From the NCBI GenBank assembly GCA_024276605.1, contig JAJRWX010000008.1:1-64000 (forward strand): a stretch of DNA of 64,000 bases, written 5' to 3'. This stretch comes from Planctomycetota bacterium (GTDB lineage: Bacteria; Planctomycetota; Phycisphaerae; UBA1845). The notes under the pieces were generated by a model. It did not search any database, was not told the origin of the DNA, and saw only the letters and a program-made list of their open reading frames with translations. This document shows positions 36,086 through 44,531 of the stretch, one piece after another. The position numbers and the translations under genes were made by a program. Every line of letters begins with the position of its first letter. The first letter of the stretch is position 1.

Positions 36086-37102
36086 TTACTTGGGTCTGTT
36101 TGTTGTCGCTCTGGTTTGGGGGTTATCCGGACCGGCATCATAAAGATCGAGCCGGGCTTTTGCTTTTTGAGCAGCTAGTGTGTCGGGCCAATGGGCGATG
36201 ACGGAGCGATAATAAAATATGGCTGAGGCAATGTGGTTGGTACGTTCGTAGTAAGTGCCGATGTTGTATTCCTTCTCTGCGCGTTTTAGTTCTATACCAT
36301 CGAGGATGCCGTCTACGTGGTCGCGCTGCGCTTGGAGCGGGTATCTTGCCTGGAAATCACGAAAACGTTCTCGAGCTTCGATGAGCGCAGCGTCGTCATA
36401 TTCTATACCGCGAAATCCTGCGAGCGCTGCTTCGGCAGAGCGTTTTGTGGCGAGTTCGTGGTATTGGCCGTTGGGAAAGTCTTTGATAAGTTGGCTGTAT
36501 TCCATCTCTGCTAAGAGGAATTCGCCTTTCCGGAACAAATATTCGGCTTTGACCTTAACGGCGTATTGGGCATAGCGCGACTGGGGATAGTCGATGGCGA
36601 TGGTATCTAAAATTTGCTCAGCTGTATCAGTGCCTGATAGTAGTCTGAGGCCGAAAAGTTTTCGCTTGGTGCCGGAGAGATAAGCCTCGGCGATGATGAA
36701 TTCCAACCTTAGGGCTTCGTCAGTGAGTTGGCTGCCGGTGTATTGGTTTAGGAATTGTTGCAATAATTCGTGGGCTTTGTCGAACTTGTGAAGTCCGATG
36801 AGGGCTTCGGCGTGGGTTATCATGACTTGGGGGTATTGCGGGTGAGATTGGCCATATTTTTTTATAAATGCTTTGACGGCGGATAGCGCTTTACGGGGAT
36901 TCTTGTCACGCAACTGTTGTTGGATGGTATGTATGTCTCCGGCAGGGGTGCCTGGTGCCGGAGCGGGGCGCTCGATCCACTGACCTTTGTCATCCATCTG
37001 TAGCGTGCGGGCACGTGGCGGACCTGCCAGGACGGGCGATGTGGCCATTATGGCCAGCATTGCGGTGGATGCGATTGATAGGTGGCGAATTCTTCCAGTC
37101 AT
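36086..37102 (-). CDS. BamD-like tetratricopeptide lipoprotein/secreted protein
   Basis: A 338-residue exported protein. I chose the ATG at 37102, which begins a normal signal peptide (LSIASTAMLAIMATSPVLAG); upstream in-frame residues read as leader. Tetratricopeptide repeats occupy about residues 70-310, with BamD-like motifs such as YPQVMITHAEALIGLHKFDKAHELLQQFLNQYTGSQ and YPQSRYAQYAVKVKAEYLFRKGEFLLAEMEYSQLIKDFPNGQYHELA. BamD helps insert outer-membrane barrels. It is longer than E. coli BamD and lacks the lipobox Cys, so it could be another TPR scaffold of the envelope. It heads the run with lptE-like and ftsH. Confidence 0.75.
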   Translation of the reverse strand: MTGRIRHLSIASTAMLAIMATSPVLAGPPRARTLQMDDKGQWIERPAPAPGTPAGDIHTIQQQLRDKNPRKALSAVKAFIKKYGQSHPQYPQVMITHAEALIGLHKFDKAHELLQQFLNQYTGSQLTDEALRLEFIIAEAYLSGTKRKLFGLRLLSGTDTAEQILDTIAIDYPQSRYAQYAVKVKAEYLFRKGEFLLAEMEYSQLIKDFPNGQYHELATKRSAEAALAGFRGIEYDDAALIEARERFRDFQARYPLQAQRDHVDGILDGIELKRAEKEYNIGTYYERTNHIASAIFYYRSVIAHWPDTLAAQKAKARLDLYDAGPDNPQTRATTNRPK

Positions 37103-37816
37103 GGTGTTGCCTGTTTCGATATTCCGTACGGCCTTTTCAATCGCCCTTTTGCCCGCTGTCGACAGCGGACAAAGGCAACTTGCCATGACGACTATTGTAC
37201 GCTTATTCTTGATCGTCGGCCAATATCGTGGCCTGTAACATCTTGTGGTGGGTCCGCGTCGGGTTTGGTGGTAGATTACCGACCATTCCTGGAGCGTGAG
37301 CGGTGGGTATGGCTTTCCGCCCGAACCGATATACCGCAGTCCGTTCCCGCGAAGGCGGGAACCCAGTTCTGCGTCACAGCTTATTTTTTTGGGTTTATCG
37401 AGGATGGCAAGGGCAAGGTTTTTTTGCCCGTGGCGGCCTGCGGGACAACACGGGTAAATCCCGACGTGCGTCGGGATTTACCCATGCCACTCGACGCTGT
37501 TGGATTCCCGCATTTGCGGGAAAGACGAAAGTGAAAGCCGGCATGACGAATGTGTGTGTTGGTTGTGTTGGCGTAGGGTGTAGTGGCGGTGGTGAGAGCG
37601 TCGATCAATGGATAAGTGGTTGGCGTTGGTTAATGAATAGTTGGCGGGCTATGTCGGGTTGAGAGGTGTTCCGGTAACGTGCGCATCATGGGTCGTTGGT
37701 TATCGCGCTTTGGAGCTAGCTCTATTTTTGTGTAGCGGACAAAACCCTTTAATCCCTAAAGATTGCCGCAATAAGGCGATACACGATTACCAGGATGCTG
37801 TAGTGGAGTTAAATTC
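37103..37816. other. 714-base spacer rich in palindromes
   Basis: No supported gene; open frames here are short and lack family sequence. The central part (37343-37523) contains several perfect stem-loops described separately. Towards 37650-37816 nothing is recognised. Confidence 0.6.
37343..37523. repeat. Cluster of stem-loops (REP-like)
   Basis: Four perfect stems occur in 181 bases: GTTCCCGC/GCGGGAAC (37343-37362), GGGCAA/TTGCCC (37412-37430), a 14-base-pair stem starting GGGTAAATCCCGAC with a GTGC loop (37452-37483), and TTCCCGC/GCGGGAA (37506-37523). The first and last look like the two ends of one intergenic repetitive element. Confidence 0.6.
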
Positions 37817-38773
37817 GTGCGAGCTTTGACGTTAGAGAACCATTTGCAGTTTCAAGCCAATCATGCTCAGCCTCGGTCCGGCGATGGCGAGTGTCTTGTT
37901 CGTGTACGCTTGGCTGGTATTTGTGCGACGGATTTGCAGTTGGTTAATGGGTATATGCGGTTTCGTGGGATACTGGGACACGAATTTGTCGGTGTGGTCG
38001 AGTCGGGGTCTTCTTCATGGCAAGGCAAGCGGGTGGTTTGCGAAATCAATTGCGTTTGTCGTGCGTGCGATATGTGTCTTTCGGGGTTAGCGAATCATTG
38101 TCGTAAACGAACCGTGTTGGGTATTGATGGTCGCGATGGTTGTTTCGCGGATTTTATTTGCGTGCCGGAAGCCAATTTGCACGAAGTGCCCGATGCGCTG
38201 ACGGATGAGCAGGCTGTGTTTGTCGAGCCGTTAGCTGCGGCTTATCAGACGTTGTCGCAGTATCCGTTTGGCCCAAAGACGAAGGCTACGGTGATCGGCT
38301 CCGGTCGATTGGGATTGTTGGTGACTCAGGTATTGGCCACGACGGGGTGCAAGCTTACGGTGATTGGTCGTAATGAAGTGAAGCTTTCGTTAGCTGAGAA
38401 GCGCGGCGTGCAGGCGGTGCATGTGGATGAGTTGGTGTGTCGCGGGGATCATGATGTGGTGGTGGAGTGTACCGGCTCGCCCGCCGGGTTTGATCTGGCG
38501 ACGCGTTTGGTTCGTCCTCGTGGATCGATTGTGCTTAAAAGTACCTATGCCGGTGAGCAGGGGGTGAATCTGGCTTCAGTGGTAGTCAACGAGATTACCG
38601 TATTGGGTAGTCGATGCGGTTTATTTTCAGAAGCGCTCGATGCGTTGGTACGGGAGGCGGTAGAAGTTCGATCCATGATTACGCGGACGTTTCCGATTGA
38701 TCAGGCGATGGAAGCTATGGCTAGTGCGGCTCGACCGGAGCACTTGAAGGTGCTGTTGGATATGCGCAAGTGA
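37817..38773 (+). CDS. Zinc-dependent MDR alcohol dehydrogenase-like
   Basis: A 318-residue medium-chain dehydrogenase/reductase. It begins at GTG after GGAGTTAAATTC. The N-terminal zinc domain shows GICATDLQLVNGYM with the catalytic Cys, GHEFVGVVE with the His-Glu pair, and the structural-zinc Cys set in CVCRACDMCLSGLANHC. A Rossmann domain follows (ATVIGSGRLGLLVTQVLATTGCKLTVIG, then VVVECTGSPAGF). The family oxidises alcohols or reduces aldehydes with NAD(P); the substrate is not predictable. The C-terminus ends with HLKVLLDMRK as usual. Length is a little shorter than typical (about 340). It stands alone between a repeat-rich spacer and the convergent signalling operon. Confidence 0.85.
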   Translation: MRALTLENHLQFQANHAQPRSGDGECLVRVRLAGICATDLQLVNGYMRFRGILGHEFVGVVESGSSSWQGKRVVCEINCVCRACDMCLSGLANHCRKRTVLGIDGRDGCFADFICVPEANLHEVPDALTDEQAVFVEPLAAAYQTLSQYPFGPKTKATVIGSGRLGLLVTQVLATTGCKLTVIGRNEVKLSLAEKRGVQAVHVDELVCRGDHDVVVECTGSPAGFDLATRLVRPRGSIVLKSTYAGEQGVNLASVVVNEITVLGSRCGLFSEALDALVREAVEVRSMITRTFPIDQAMEAMASAARPEHLKVLLDMRK

Positions 38774-38900
38774 ATGTCGTGAAAACACGTTAGACGTCGT
38801 CGGCAGTAGATGGTTCGGAAGTGAGTTTTATCATATTCGTCATATCTTCGTAGTGTCGATATATTGGCACTTTATGGATTATCATTAAGTCTATCATCGG

Positions 38901-38938
38901 CTCCCCCAGGTCCAAAAAGAAGGACCTGGGCCACCCAC
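38901..38938 (+). repeat. Dispersed palindromic repeat, copy B
   Basis: The core is a stem CCAGGTCC/GGACCTGG around an A-rich loop, flanked by CTCCC and GCCACCC. An inverted, almost identical copy is at 46394-46429 and a decayed one at 7264-7297. It lies between the convergent ends of the dehydrogenase and HD-GYP genes and may also terminate transcription. Confidence 0.7.
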
Positions 38939-38985
38939 CATCGACATAGGCCACCCACGCGCGGCTCTGTCTTGTGCGGTGCGGG

Positions 38986-40440
38986 CTAGGGAACACCGAT
39001 GCTGATGGGCGGCATGGGGGAAGACGTTGGTTCTTTGGCTTCTCTGTAGGCGACTCTGATGAATGCGTCAACGACGTTGGGGTTGAACTGCGTACCCCTG
39101 CAGCGGGTGAGTTCTGCGACGGCTTCGTCGACGCTGCCTGCTTTTCGATAGGGGCGGTCCGAGGTGAGGGCGTCGTAGGTATCCGCGACGGAGATGATGG
39201 CGGAGGCCATCGGGATGACCTCTCCGGCGAGATTGTCGGGATATCCCAGTCCGTCGAATCTTTCGTGGTGATGGCGAATCGCTTTGGTGACGTTTTCCAA
39301 ACCGGGGACGTGTTGCACAATGGTGGCCCCGATATGCGTGTGGGATTGGATGGTTTTGTATTCCTGCGGCGTTAGTTGCTGGGGCTTGGTTAGAATGGCG
39401 TCGGGAATACCGATTTTTCCGATGTCGTGAAGTAGTCCGGCCAGTTCGATTTCTCGAAGTTCTGACGGTTTCGTGATGCCGAGTTCGCGAGCGGTGGCGA
39501 CGCAAAGAGATGCGACACGTCCGGCATGGTCGTGTGTGTATTTATCTTTGGCATCCACAGCCGTGGCCAGCGCGTGGATGGTGCTCATCATTTGCTTGTT
39601 GACGGACTTATGTAGATGACAGTTCAATAGCGCCGATGCGCCCATGGCTGAGAGTCCTTCTAGAAGCTTTCTGTCGCGGGCGGTGAATTCCGGATCGCCG
39701 ATTCGTTCGGTGACGCTGAGTAGTCCCAGGGCTTGGCCCTGCGCTTTGAGGGGGACGCGTACCAGCGCAAACGAATCACTTTTATAATCTCCACGTGACA
39801 TGCCGGCTAAGTCGGGATGTTCGTTGACATTGTTTACGACCATGACGTCGTCCTGCGACATGGCGCGATGGGCAAAGCTGTCAGCGATGGGTATCTCTAC
39901 GTCTTGAAAGCCATCGGGCAGGCCGCGTGATGCGAGTACGCGGTAACACTGTTTTTTCTCATCGAGGATCATGATGGATACGCGCTTGCAGTGTAGCGTC
40001 TTGGCTGTTTCTTCGACGAGTACTTCGGCGATTTCCCGTGGATCGGTCTTGGTGGATACTGTGGGAAACAAGGTGTAGAAAAGATCGAGTTCTTCATAGC
40101 TTGTCATAAGCCCTTCCGCGAGACTTCCGACGGCCATTTCTCTTTCCAAAAGGTGTTCGGTGAGTGAGGCCATGGCCGAGGCCAGTTTGGGCAACTGTTT
40201 GAGGTTGTCATCCGCGTGGTATTGGACCCAGCCTTGTGGTTTGTCGCGGTATTGGATGACGGATCGATGGTTATCATTGTCGGGTTTGTTGGCCTCGATG
40301 TTGGTATCATCTGCGTTTCGGATGGTCAAATCCGCTCCGGCTAACTGTGCCAGAGTTGTGACAGCATTATGTACTTTCCCGGTGTGCATGTGTTCCATGA
40401 CAAGCTGTGGGCAGCACATGTTTAGCTCAGCTGATGACAT
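38986..40440 (-). CDS. GAF-HD-GYP domain protein (c-di-GMP phosphodiesterase candidate)
   Basis: A 484-residue protein. After an N-terminal part with a CCPQLVMEHMHTG stretch comes a GAF domain (about residues 120-270; LYTLFPTVSTKTDPREIAEVLVEE, LGLLSVTERIGDPEF). An HD-GYP domain follows (about 280-460) with HDHAGRV, LLHDIGKIGIPDAIL, HTHIGATIV, RHHHERFDGLGYP and DTYDALTSDRPYR, so all metal and GYP-motif residues are there. HD-GYP proteins hydrolyse cyclic di-GMP. Its start overlaps the response-regulator gene by 19 bases, so the three genes upstream and this one form one operon. It probably lowers c-di-GMP in response to the phosphorelay above. Confidence 0.9.
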   Translation of the reverse strand: MSSAELNMCCPQLVMEHMHTGKVHNAVTTLAQLAGADLTIRNADDTNIEANKPDNDNHRSVIQYRDKPQGWVQYHADDNLKQLPKLASAMASLTEHLLEREMAVGSLAEGLMTSYEELDLFYTLFPTVSTKTDPREIAEVLVEETAKTLHCKRVSIMILDEKKQCYRVLASRGLPDGFQDVEIPIADSFAHRAMSQDDVMVVNNVNEHPDLAGMSRGDYKSDSFALVRVPLKAQGQALGLLSVTERIGDPEFTARDRKLLEGLSAMGASALLNCHLHKSVNKQMMSTIHALATAVDAKDKYTHDHAGRVASLCVATARELGITKPSELREIELAGLLHDIGKIGIPDAILTKPQQLTPQEYKTIQSHTHIGATIVQHVPGLENVTKAIRHHHERFDGLGYPDNLAGEVIPMASAIISVADTYDALTSDRPYRKAGSVDEAVAELTRCRGTQFNPNVVDAFIRVAYREAKEPTSSPMPPISIGVP

Positions 40441-40808
40441 GATGCGATCTCCAATGTGGACGTAACCAGTTCGCGTAGTTTTTGTGGTTGAAATGGTTTG
40501 GCTACGACGATAGCCCCCCAGACTTCCTGGGCCATGGCAGCATCTTGGGCCTGGCCTTTGGCCGTGAGAATGATAATGGGTAAGGCTTGGTATTTCGGAT
40601 CGGCCCGTAGCGTTGAAATGACTTCGAGTCCGCTCAGGCCGGGCATCATAATGTCAACGATGAGTAAGTCCGGTGTTTTTTCGGTGATGGAATCGATGGC
40701 CTGTTGTCCGGAGTTAGCCACCACGATTTCACGATCCGGTGCTCTTAATAGAAAGCGTACGCCTTCCACGATATGTGGTTCATCGTCGCAGCAAAGAATT
40801 CTGGTCAT
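40422..40808 (-). CDS. Stand-alone receiver-domain response regulator
   Basis: A 128-residue single receiver domain: acidic pocket CCDDEP, phospho-acceptor Asp52 in LLIVDIMMPGLSG, Thr in IIILTAKGQ, and Lys in VVAKPFQPQKL. No output domain is attached, so it acts through partner proteins, as CheY-like shuttles do. Its ATG overlaps the stop of the upstream histidine kinase (ATGA) and its 3' end overlaps the HD-GYP gene, so the three products are probably made in set ratios and form one pathway. Confidence 0.93.
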   Translation of the reverse strand: MTRILCCDDEPHIVEGVRFLLRAPDREIVVANSGQQAIDSITEKTPDLLIVDIMMPGLSGLEVISTLRADPKYQALPIIILTAKGQAQDAAMAQEVWGAIVVAKPFQPQKLRELVTSTLEIASCHQLS

Positions 40809-43105
40809 GACACAGTCTCCGTAATGGCGTGGGGTTGCGAGGCGATCATGGCGTCGAGCAGATCATCCTCGCGTCCCGGTGAATAAGTGAACAGTTCGAT
40901 ATTGTGCATATTTTGTAGGCGTTTTTCCGTCTTACCGATGGTAGGACATAAGGCGATAATACGTATCGTCTGGTTGCCAATGTCTCGAAGTTTGGGAATT
41001 TCAGACCACTGTTGACCGAGCATATGGCAGTGAATGATGACGATATGGCCTCCGTAATTGGCCACCATACTACCGGCTTCATGGATGTTTTCAGCGATCA
41101 TGGTTGGATGTCCCGCGCATCGTAGTGCGCGTCCGATCTGTTCGCTGTGGATAGTATCATCATCCACCACAATGGTCATTTGTCCGGCAGCGGACTGTTG
41201 TTGCATGGCTACTGTGACGGCGCGTAATAATTCTTCTTGGGTCACAGGCCGGCGTAGAAAAATATCCATGCCATGTTGTCGGCATTGTATGGCGTCTGCT
41301 TCGTGACTATGTACGATGATTCGATAGTCTCGACCGCCGACCCGGCTTAACTCTTCGAGTAATGATTCGGCGTCCATGTCGGGCAAGAGGGTATCGGTGA
41401 TAACCACATCAACGTCGCCCTGTTCGATATGCTGGAGAAGGCGCCGTGCAGAATGTGCCAATCTTACGTCATAGTTAGCCTTTCTCAGTATCTTGGCTAA
41501 CGAGGCTGCGAGTTCGGGGTCCGGATCGCAGGCGATAACCCGGCCATGCGGTTGTGCATCGGACTTCTGCGGTAATTCCGGTGGATCTTGCGTAACCGGC
41601 AGTGCTATATAAAAGGATGAACCTTGGCCGACCTGGCTATCCACCCATACCAACCCGTCGTGGCGTTCGATGAGTTTTTGAACGATGTTGAGGCCCAGTC
41701 CTACGCCGGCGACTTCACCGATGTTGGGATCATTGATTTGCGAAAAACGATCGAATATTTGATCCCAGCTATCCCGGGGTATGCCTTGACCGTCGTCTGC
41801 GACGCAAATGATAATGGATGCTCCGCGACAGATGGTTGATACAACAATACCACCTCCCGCCGGTGTGTATTTTAATGCGTTGGAGACAAGATTGCTGATG
41901 ATTTGGCTAATTTTGTCGGCATCGATGAACAGATCGGGCAAATCGTCGGTGTGCTCAAAAGTTAGACTCATCGATTTGCTTTTTGCTAACGGTTCGAAGA
42001 CGCGCATGCACGAGTCGAGTATGGGGACCAGCGATTGCTTTTCAACATTGAGCGTGGCATGGTCTGATTCCAGTATCTGCACTTCCAACAGGTCATCCAA
42101 TAAGCGTGATAAGCGATTGCACTCGTCGAAAATAATCGTCACAAAATTTTGCGTATCCTCGGTTGATAGTGATTGGATATCATCTTTGAGCATGTGCGCG
42201 TACATGATGATTGACGTTAGCGGTGTGCGCAGGTCGTGGGAGACAATAGCCAGGATGTTCGACTTGATTTGATGGATGTCCTCAAGTTTTTGGCGTCGTA
42301 AGCGTTCGTCGAGTTCACGTTTTGTCCACTGTGAGAATAAGTCCTTGAATCCGCGCCGAACCGCGGAGAGTTCACGCGACGGCGGTGCCGGTAGTTGCAC
42401 CGAACTGAGTTTACCCATAGCGAGTTTTCGTATGTCTTCGTGCAGTGCATCGATAAAAATGGCGTCTCTTCGCATGACGAGCCATCCGGATGCAACGGCG
42501 GCGATGAGCGAACAGCCGGCTGCGGTTATCGCCCAGTGGGCCAGGGTCATGTCGCTGGCTAATGCCTTGGACAGTGTGAAAGCGATGAAGAGGCTGGCGA
42601 TACTGGCGATGGCTGCGGACCATGCACATTTTGCCTGTAGCGAACTTCGAGCGAGCGTCCCGGCCAGCGTTGTCTCGGGTTTTTCGTGGTCAGCATTTGT
42701 ATCTTCGGAGTTTTCGTTTACGTTTTCACGCTGATCGATGGGTTCAAGGAATACAGCCCCGATCAAGTGTCCGCGCATCCCCACGGTGCAATGGACCACT
42801 TCGGTGGTGAGCCAAATAGGTTCTTCGTCGTTGGAATCCAGTATGTAGATTGTATCGCCGGGGGGGATTCTATGATTGGACCAGAAACCAATACCACCGC
42901 CGGAAATGTTAAGCAAACTGACATCCCAAGCGGCGGATGTATCCGTGGGGTCTGTGGACACTTTAACGCGCGCACCCATAGAGTACCGCATCCAGATGCG
43001 TTTGCCCGAATACACATCTTTCTTACCTTCGCGTTTGGCACGCTGCAAAAGCTGCGGCTTGCGAATCGTCGATGATGCGTGATTAATCTTTTGTGATTCG
43101 GCCAT
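40805..43105 (-). CDS. PilZ-containing hybrid histidine kinase with two receiver domains
   Basis: A 766-residue protein (start at the ATG 43105; an upstream in-frame GTG at 43174 would add 23 residues). Residues about 35-130 form a PilZ-like domain (MRYSMGARVKVSTDP, NISGGGIGFWSNHRIPPGD), which often binds cyclic di-GMP. Two membrane segments follow (AAIASIASLFIAF, ITAAGCSLIAAVASGWLVM). The HisKA H-box is IVSHDLRTPLTSIIMYAHML; the ATPase has SNLVSNALKYTPAGGG, DDGQGIPRD and GVGLGLNIV. Then come two receiver domains. In the first the acceptor sequence is VVITDTLLPDM; in the second the acceptor Asp region reads VIIHCHML, lacking Asp, so it is degenerate. The stop overlaps the response-regulator ATG. 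Confidence 0.88.
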   Translation of the reverse strand: MAESQKINHASSTIRKPQLLQRAKREGKKDVYSGKRIWMRYSMGARVKVSTDPTDTSAAWDVSLLNISGGGIGFWSNHRIPPGDTIYILDSNDEEPIWLTTEVVHCTVGMRGHLIGAVFLEPIDQRENVNENSEDTNADHEKPETTLAGTLARSSLQAKCAWSAAIASIASLFIAFTLSKALASDMTLAHWAITAAGCSLIAAVASGWLVMRRDAIFIDALHEDIRKLAMGKLSSVQLPAPPSRELSAVRRGFKDLFSQWTKRELDERLRRQKLEDIHQIKSNILAIVSHDLRTPLTSIIMYAHMLKDDIQSLSTEDTQNFVTIIFDECNRLSRLLDDLLEVQILESDHATLNVEKQSLVPILDSCMRVFEPLAKSKSMSLTFEHTDDLPDLFIDADKISQIISNLVSNALKYTPAGGGIVVSTICRGASIIICVADDGQGIPRDSWDQIFDRFSQINDPNIGEVAGVGLGLNIVQKLIERHDGLVWVDSQVGQGSSFYIALPVTQDPPELPQKSDAQPHGRVIACDPDPELAASLAKILRKANYDVRLAHSARRLLQHIEQGDVDVVITDTLLPDMDAESLLEELSRVGGRDYRIIVHSHEADAIQCRQHGMDIFLRRPVTQEELLRAVTVAMQQQSAAGQMTIVVDDDTIHSEQIGRALRCAGHPTMIAENIHEAGSMVANYGGHIVIIHCHMLGQQWSEIPKLRDIGNQTIRIIALCPTIGKTEKRLQNMHNIELFTYSPGREDDLLDAMIASQPHAITETVS

Positions 43106-43360
43106 CGTTTTTAGCCCGATGAAATACACCAAACAGTCGGCGCAAAATTTCCCCATGCCCGAAGCATCTGCCACGAGAATCCCATTGACATTGTCGGCTA
43201 TGCATTGGTCGTTATCGCGTTTTTGGGGCGATGAATTCAGCGTGCATGGGGTATCGGACGACTGCCCACCTGGAGGCCGTTTGTTATGGGGGGCAGTGCA
43301 TAAGTCCGTTTTTCCATCGTGCGGACGTTATGTGTTAGTTGTCGTTATAAGGACGCTTCG

Positions 43361-44209
43361 CTAACGCAAGACGATGGCACTGTGATTGAAAGTTAATGCA
43401 CTGTTGGGTAATGCGGTGTTTACTTTTATATTACGAAAAGTATAAGCGCCTAGCAGTTGGGTGGCCTCGGCGTCGGCGAAAGATCTGATGGATACAGGTA
43501 CTAGCCATTGTTGATCCAACTCGATTACCAGGTATGCGTCGTTATAGTGATGTTTCCCATTGATGGACAGTCGTCGGACAATGCGATAGGTGGGGCGAGA
43601 AGCAAATTGACTCCGACCTACTAATGTCAGTTGGAGGTCGCCATTTCTTTTGGCTTGTTGGTTCATATCAACAATGCGATGGAGGATGGATAAAAACCCG
43701 AATTGATCGACGGTATGGCGCGAGGATGATCTGGCTTTTTTTCCGCGCACGGGGGTATACAATGCGGGCACCATCGCCCTGGCCAGCATCCCCGTCGGTT
43801 CGACCAGCAATAATTCTTGCCCAACCTTATTGATATATTTTCCTTGTTGATAGAGTGCCCGTCGTACGCGTCCGGGGTTTTCTATCCAAGTCATGTAAAT
43901 CGTACGTGGGTTGTGACGGTAATAGACCTTGATGGTTTGTTGTTTGGTGAGTTGCCCCCGGATGCGTTCTTGCCGGGTGAATAGGCAGGAATAGTCGTTG
44001 AGATATCGCTGACATTGATCGATAGCCCGGCGCAAAAGAACCTCAGGATCGGGATTTTCTTGGTGAGCGGTTGTCGTTGCAGCATCGTTAGCCGGTTGAG
44101 ACGGCTGAGCCTGACAGGCTACGCTAGTGTGATAGAACGCGATGATAAGTAGTAGCGCTGGTGAAAATCGTTGTGGCTGTGGATACGCGGTACGTCGTAA
44201 CGGTTGCAT
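43361..44209 (-). CDS. DUF1571-type secreted protein
   Basis: A 282-residue exported protein. The start at 44209 is set by GGGAGGGAAAG upstream; residues after PQRFSPALLLIIAFYHTSVACQA are mature. It contains the block YLNDYSCLFTRQERIRGQLTKQQTIKVYYRHNPRTIYMTW and later GKYINKVGQELLLVEPTGMLARAMVP and a C-terminal ELDQQWLVPVSIRSFADAEATQLLGAYTFRNIKVN, which I recognise as the Planctomycetota-typical DUF1571 family with similarity to outer-membrane lipoprotein sorting (LolA/LolB-like) folds. The function is not known. Its presence is one of the better clues to the phylum. Confidence 0.8.
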   Translation of the reverse strand: MQPLRRTAYPQPQRFSPALLLIIAFYHTSVACQAQPSQPANDAATTTAHQENPDPEVLLRRAIDQCQRYLNDYSCLFTRQERIRGQLTKQQTIKVYYRHNPRTIYMTWIENPGRVRRALYQQGKYINKVGQELLLVEPTGMLARAMVPALYTPVRGKKARSSSRHTVDQFGFLSILHRIVDMNQQAKRNGDLQLTLVGRSQFASRPTYRIVRRLSINGKHHYNDAYLVIELDQQWLVPVSIRSFADAEATQLLGAYTFRNIKVNTALPNSALTFNHSAIVLR

Positions 44210-44531
44210 CTTCTTTCCCTCCCCCGAGGTCATTAGCGTCGCGAGCGATGACGGTTAGATAAGTGCAAGCTCTTTTTTGGTAGCGATGTGAAAATCGGTT
44301 TGGGCCGACGTGTTTCGTGAATATGGCGCTACACGAAAAAGAACATGCTATAGGGCTTCGCCCAGCCCATGTTGCTCGTGACAGTTTGGTGTCACTATGA
44401 TAATACATCGTAAAAGTGATGTTGTGCTGACATCACAAAACCACCCGAAACTCCCCGCCATTTGGCAAGGAGTTTCGGGTGTAAAGTTATTAGCTACGTG
44501 CGCACGACGCGCACCTAGCCGCTACCGGCTA
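44210..44531. other. 322-base spacer with three hairpins
   Basis: Besides the leader of the DUF1571 gene it holds hairpins AACATG/CATGTT (44342-44373), GTGACA/TGTCAC (44378-44395) and the strong terminator at 44443-44480. No gene is seen. Confidence 0.55.
44443..44480 (-). terminator. Terminator of the lipoprotein gene
   Basis: A perfect 12-base-pair stem, ACCCGAAACTCC paired with GGAGTTTCGGGT, around a 14-base loop. On the minus strand it follows the 44532-45989 gene and continues into GGTTTTGTG. Confidence 0.75.

Noticed and set aside
37343-37523. CRISPR array
   Set aside because: The stems differ from each other and there is no regular repeat-spacer period.
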